Of a stretch of DNA of 9,118 nucleotides, positions 6,024 to 9,118 are shown piece after piece. A program made the position numbers and the translations under genes. The notes beneath the pieces are model-generated. The model worked only from the letters and a program-made list of their open reading frames with translations, did no database searches and had not been told where the DNA came from. The first letter of the stretch is position 1, and every line of letters begins with the position of its first letter. Origin of the DNA: JBLHKS01 sp047620505 (GTDB lineage Bacteria; Verrucomicrobiota; Verrucomicrobiia; Verrucomicrobiales; DEV007); contig JBLHKS010000262.1 of assembly GCA_047620505.1 (NCBI GenBank), forward strand, positions 1 to 9,118, given 5' to 3'.

Positions 6024-7589
6024 ATGCACTCCCTCGACTACATCGCGATCGTCGTTTATCTGCTTTTCACGGTCGGACTCGGCGTCTGGTTCGGGCGCGG
6101 CCAATCACGAAAGGAGTTCTTCGCCGGCGGCGGCGCGATGACCTGGCTGCCTGTCGGGCTGAGCGTGATGGCGACGCTTTTTTCCTCGAACAGTTTCGCT
6201 TTTTACCCAGCAGCTGCTTACAAGGGGACGCTGCTGATTGGGCTTTCGTTAGTGTCGTTCACGCTGATGACGCCGATCATCGTCAAGGTGTTCATCCCGA
6301 TGTTCGTTAGGCTCAACTGCACGACGGCTTACGAGTATCTTGAGAAACGGTTTCACGTCTCGGTGCGCTGTCTCGCGAGCGGGTTGTTCATTTTTCTGAG
6401 GATCGGCTGGATCGCTTCAATGGTTTTTGCCGCGTCGCTCGTGATCGCGACGGTCGCCGGGATTTCGCAGATCAATGTGATCCTTGGCGTAGGCGCGATC
6501 TCGGTCGGTTACACGATGCTAGGCGGGTTGCGCGCCGTGATGTGGACGGATGTGGTCCAGTTTTTCGTTTTCGCGGCGACGATCGTGGTCTCGCTGATTT
6601 TGATCGTGACTCACAGCGGGTCGACCGCGGGCGAGCTGACGAATTCGTATTTCAGTGGGCGCGACGGGATTTTCGTGAACTTCGAGTGGTCGATGACGCT
6701 GCAGTACGGGAGCTGGGTGATCTTGATCGGCGTGTTTCTGGAAGCGCTCTCGGCATTCGGCGCTGACCAGGTTGCGGTGCAGCGCTACCTCGCCGCGAAG
6801 GACGAAAAGACTGCGCAAACCGGGGCGTGGGTCAACCTGGCCGGGATGTGGCTGGTGGTTCCGGGCTTGCTCGCGATCGGCGTTGGCCTCCACGGATATT
6901 TTCAGAAGAATCCGGAAGGGCTACTGCCGGTGCTCGAAGCGCCCGGTGTTGAATTGAAAACGGATGAGGTGCCGACGGCCGCGAACGCGAACCAGCTCTT
7001 GCTGGAAAACGGCCTGGCGGACAAGGCGATGCCTCAATTCGTCAAACTTCATTTTCCACCCGGAATGCTCGGCCTGTTTCTCGCAGCGGTGATGGCGGCG
7101 ATGATGTCGAGCCTCGATTCCGGGATTCACTCGGTGACGACGGCAGTGGTGGTCGATTTCCGTGATCGGCTCTGGCCGCAGCTCAAGCCGAAGGAGGACA
7201 AACGCGATGTTTTTCTGATTCGCGGTCTGGTGGTTTTGATCGGGGCGATTTCGATCGCGCTCGCCTGTCTCGTGGTTTTGAAGAGCGAGTCGAAGGACAT
7301 TTTCGCAGTCGGCAAGCTGCTGACCTCGGCGTTCGGCGGACCGCTGCTGGCGATCTTCCTGCTGGCGTTTTTCTTCAAGCGCGCGGGCTCGCGAGCCGTG
7401 CTGATCGGCGCGGTGTTGGGCGCAGCAATCACGCTCATCTTGATCAAATCGCCGATCGCCGAAGACTGGTTCGCCGTCTGGTTTTGGCCGATCGGAACTG
7501 GTCTAGCGATCGCGATTTCGATCCCGCTGAGTTACCTCGAGCAGCCAAAAGCCGACCCGCTGACGTGGTGGCGGGTCGTGCGGAAGTGA
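6024..7589 (+). CDS. Sodium:solute symporter family (SSS) transporter
   Basis: The 521-residue protein belongs to the SSS/SLC5 family (PF00474), inner-membrane transporters that couple Na+ entry to uptake of sugars, carboxylates, amino acids or similar solutes. About 13 hydrophobic segments are visible, starting with SLDYIAIVVYLLFTVGLGVW. Family signatures are clear: the polar helix NSFAFYPAAAYKG (about 56-68), GGLRAVMWTDVVQ (167-179), FGADQVAVQRYLAAKDEKTA (245-264), and AAVMAAMMSSLDSGIHSVTT (354-373), whose Ser/Thr residues correspond to the Na2 sodium site. A soluble loop lies at about 292-340. The FAGGG segment after the first helix matches the usual FxAGR-type start. The length is normal. 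The ATG at 6024 has GAGGG 3-7 bases upstream, a short-spaced ribosome binding site. Substrate cannot be assigned. Third codon positions here favour G more than in the cytochrome gene upstream. Confidence 0.93.
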   Translation: MHSLDYIAIVVYLLFTVGLGVWFGRGQSRKEFFAGGGAMTWLPVGLSVMATLFSSNSFAFYPAAAYKGTLLIGLSLVSFTLMTPIIVKVFIPMFVRLNCTTAYEYLEKRFHVSVRCLASGLFIFLRIGWIASMVFAASLVIATVAGISQINVILGVGAISVGYTMLGGLRAVMWTDVVQFFVFAATIVVSLILIVTHSGSTAGELTNSYFSGRDGIFVNFEWSMTLQYGSWVILIGVFLEALSAFGADQVAVQRYLAAKDEKTAQTGAWVNLAGMWLVVPGLLAIGVGLHGYFQKNPEGLLPVLEAPGVELKTDEVPTAANANQLLLENGLADKAMPQFVKLHFPPGMLGLFLAAVMAAMMSSLDSGIHSVTTAVVVDFRDRLWPQLKPKEDKRDVFLIRGLVVLIGAISIALACLVVLKSESKDIFAVGKLLTSAFGGPLLAIFLLAFFFKRAGSRAVLIGAVLGAAITLILIKSPIAEDWFAVWFWPIGTGLAIAISIPLSYLEQPKADPLTWWRVVRK

Positions 7590-7605
7590 GCCAGCAGCTG
7601 CTGGC
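7590..7605. repeat. 16-bp palindrome directly after the symporter stop; one of eight AGCAGCTGCT sites
   Basis: GCCAGCAGCTGCTGGC begins on the base after the TGA stop (7587-7589). It is a perfect palindrome without a loop, so it is not a classical terminator. Its 10-bp core AGCAGCTGCT also occurs at 227-236, 722-731, 2734-2743, 3424-3433, 4465-4474, 6209-6218 and 7975-7984. This is the longest copy and the only one outside a gene. Possible roles include a methylation, protein-binding or highly iterated palindrome site. Confidence 0.7.
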
Positions 7606-7618
7606 CGATTCGAATTTC

Positions 7619-7649
7619 GCGACAAAACCGCTGGGCAGCGCCGTATAAT
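7619..7649 (+). promoter_or_regulatory. Weak upstream promoter candidate with perfect -10 box
   Basis: TATAAT at 7644-7649 sits in the context CGTATAAT, repeated 43 bp downstream. The best -35 match is GCGACA at 7619-7624, with a long 19-bp spacer. It would drive the downstream exported gene with a leader of about 70 nt. The -35 is poor, so this may be a decayed copy or a binding-site repeat. Confidence 0.3.
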
Positions 7650-7663
7650 TCTGAATCGGAGGA

Positions 7664-7692
7664 TTGTCGTTCAAGCAGGAAAAGCGTATAAT
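7664..7692 (+). promoter_or_regulatory. Sigma70-type promoter for the SHD1-DUF1549 gene
   Basis: TTGTCG (7664-7669), a 17-bp spacer and TATAAT (7687-7692) match the housekeeping consensus at 4 of 6 and 6 of 6 positions with ideal spacing. Transcription would start near 7699, about 25 nt before the ATG at 7724. The non-coding setting after the symporter stop supports a new transcription unit beginning here. Confidence 0.55.
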
Positions 7693-7723
7693 CATCTGCA
7701 ACGCAGCCGTTCCTGTGACCCCC

Positions 7724-9118
7724 ATGAAAACGCTTATCGCAATGTTCATTGCCGCCTTCGGCCTTATGATTTCGGCTTCCGCCGAGAAGCGAATGTGGAC
7801 GGATTCGCGTGGCCTGGAGGTCGAAGCCGAGATGCTCGGGACGGACTCCAGCGCGTCAGGGCCGACGGTGCGGCTGAAATTGGCGGACGGCAGGATCGTT
7901 GCATTTCCGTTTCGGAACTTGAGCGCGGAGGATCAGAAATACGTCCAATCGAGGCAACCAGCGGATCCGTCGCGAGCAGCTGCTCAGATCGACCAGCTGG
8001 TTTTCGTGAAGCTCAAGACGGCGAATGGGGAGTTGAAGACGAGGCTCGCGGCGATCTCGGACGATACCAGCCTGACCCAGGAGGAGCGGGCGAAGAAGGT
8101 CGAGGAGTTGGAATTTCTGATCGAGATGACGTTCCCGACGACGAAGACGACCGACGAGCAGTTTCTCAGGCGGATTTATCTGGATATCGCGGGCAGGATC
8201 CCAACTTATGAGGAGGCGGTCTTGTTTCTTGAATCGAACTCGCGAGACAAACGGGCGGCGTTGGTTGATCAGCTTCTCGATAGCGAAGCTGCCACGAGTC
8301 ACTTGTTCAATCAGCTGAGCGATCTGCTTCGCATTCGGAGTCAACTGACGATGAACATGCAGAACTTGGAAGCACGGTCTTACATGGATTGGGTCAAGGA
8401 CCAGCTGCGCTCGAACCGGCCTTGGAATGATGTCGTAACGGAGATGTTGACGGCGCAAGGAACGCTCTGGGATAACCCGGCGGTTGGCTATCTGTATACG
8501 GATTTCAACATGCCGCTGTGCAGCCTTTCGAATACGTTTACGGTTTTTCTCGGGACTGAGATCACCTGCGCGCAGTGCCACGACCATCCTTTCGAAGAAG
8601 TCTACCAAATGGATTTCTACAAGATGGCAGCGTTTTTCGGTAGAATGGAATATCGAGCGCCGAACTCGGCGAAAGCGGCTGTGATTCGGGCCGAAGAACA
8701 GAGAATCCAAAGCGAAATGGCAAGAATCAACCCGGATCCGAACATGCAGCGCGATCAGCGGTTGTCGCAGATTATGCGATCCTATCAGTATACGTTAGGC
8801 GATGGAAAAACGAACCGGACTCAGCTGCCTCACGACTACAAATACGACGACGGCGAGCCCAAGCAGCTTGTCGAGCCGGCTACCTATTTTGGAGCGATTA
8901 TTGACACGGAAGAGTTCGCGACACCGCGTGCGGCGTTTGCAACTTGGCTGACATCGAAGGAAAATCCAAGATTTACGATAAATCTGGTAAACCGGCTTTG
9001 GAAAAGCGCCTTTGGCCTCGCACAGATCGAGCCTGTTCACAACATCCCAGGTCACCTCGACGGCCAGGCTCAAAACTACGAATTGCTCACTTATCTTGAG
9101 CAACTCATGAAGGATCTG
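7724..9118 (+). CDS. Exported SHD1-DUF1549-DUF1553 protein (3' partial)
   Basis: From ATG 7724 the frame stays open for 465 codons to the window edge. The N-terminus MKTLIAMFIAAFGLMISASA is a clear signal peptide with cleavage before Glu21. An SHD1 (SLA1 homology 1-like) domain follows at about 22-75, with RMWTDSRGLEVEAEMLG and VRLKLADGRIVAFPFRNLSA. A charged helical linker covers about 85-135. DUF1549 begins near 140 (DEQFLRRIYLDIAGRIPTYE) and contains the conserved CAQCHDHPFE (C282, C285, H286). DUF1553 begins near 400 (TPRAAFATWLTSKENP, then INLVNRLWKSAFGL) and is cut by the edge. Unlike the protein at 2817-5438 there is no PSCyt1 haem domain, so the SHD1 domain takes its place. This combination is characteristic of Planctomycetota and Verrucomicrobiota, and the function is unknown. 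No strong ribosome binding site is visible. A second in-frame ATG at 7742 would shorten the signal peptide and is less likely. Confidence 0.9.
   Translation, partial: MKTLIAMFIAAFGLMISASAEKRMWTDSRGLEVEAEMLGTDSSASGPTVRLKLADGRIVAFPFRNLSAEDQKYVQSRQPADPSRAAAQIDQLVFVKLKTANGELKTRLAAISDDTSLTQEERAKKVEELEFLIEMTFPTTKTTDEQFLRRIYLDIAGRIPTYEEAVLFLESNSRDKRAALVDQLLDSEAATSHLFNQLSDLLRIRSQLTMNMQNLEARSYMDWVKDQLRSNRPWNDVVTEMLTAQGTLWDNPAVGYLYTDFNMPLCSLSNTFTVFLGTEITCAQCHDHPFEEVYQMDFYKMAAFFGRMEYRAPNSAKAAVIRAEEQRIQSEMARINPDPNMQRDQRLSQIMRSYQYTLGDGKTNRTQLPHDYKYDDGEPKQLVEPATYFGAIIDTEEFATPRAAFATWLTSKENPRFTINLVNRLWKSAFGLAQIEPVHNIPGHLDGQAQNYELLTYLEQLMKDL

Noticed and set aside
3677..7514. HIP1-like GCGATCGC sites
   Set aside because: Only about two copies are present (near 3678 and 7507), which is unremarkable for GC-rich DNA, unlike the AGCAGCTGCT sites.
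7590..7605. Intrinsic terminator after the symporter
   Set aside because: The palindrome has no loop and is not followed by a T-run. It fits better as one copy of the AGCAGCTGCT family.
7856..8710. 284-codon minus-strand ORF
   Set aside because: It lies opposite the SHD1-DUF1549 gene, whose domains are unmistakable. The minus frame is Arg/His-rich without recognisable motifs.

Overview
The window looks like chromosomal DNA from a Verrucomicrobiota or Planctomycetota bacterium, with Verrucomicrobiota slightly favoured. The evidence is two separate genes of the DUF1549/DUF1553 type, one with an N-terminal planctomycete-type cytochrome c domain (PSCyt1) and one with an SHD1 domain. These architectures are largely confined to the PVC group. 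The DNA is GC-rich and densely coding, and no non-coding stretch reaches 300 bases. I saw no rRNA, tRNA, CRISPR array, integrase or transposase gene.

Layout. Bases 2-79 are the last codons of a c-type cytochrome domain, possibly the tail of a caa3-type oxidase subunit II. A 42-codon ORF with a signal peptide (83-211) overlaps by ATGA the start of an APH-family small-molecule kinase (208-1323). That kinase gene carries a short palindromic MITE-like insertion with 31-bp perfect inverted repeats and an apparent 8-bp target duplication. The insertion adds exactly 61 codons and keeps the frame open. A convergent aldo/keto reductase (1308-2111, minus strand) overlaps the kinase tail by 16 bp and seems to have lost about 35-40 internal residues, including the GVSN cofactor-contact region. 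From 2235 to the right edge all genes are on the plus strand: an unrecognised 176-aa protein, an 873-aa PSCyt1-DUF1549-DUF1553 protein, an unrecognised 159-aa beta-rich protein, and a 521-aa sodium:solute symporter. Gaps between these are only about 45-60 bp, so they may be one transcription unit. A 134-bp intergenic region with a good sigma70-type promoter then precedes a second exported protein (SHD1-DUF1549-DUF1553) that runs off the window.

How they may work together. The PSCyt1-DUF1549-DUF1553 protein is predicted to be exported and haem-binding, and the SSS protein is a Na+-driven importer. In PVC genomes such genes often sit in substrate-utilisation regions, but no substrate can be read from this sequence. 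The kinase/reductase pair is a separate, partly eroded-looking block.

The most unusual signals are at DNA level. One is the in-frame palindromic element inside the kinase. The other is a 10-bp palindrome, AGCAGCTGCT, found eight times across the window in two different coding frames and once between genes. That suggests a highly iterated palindrome of this genome rather than a codon effect.
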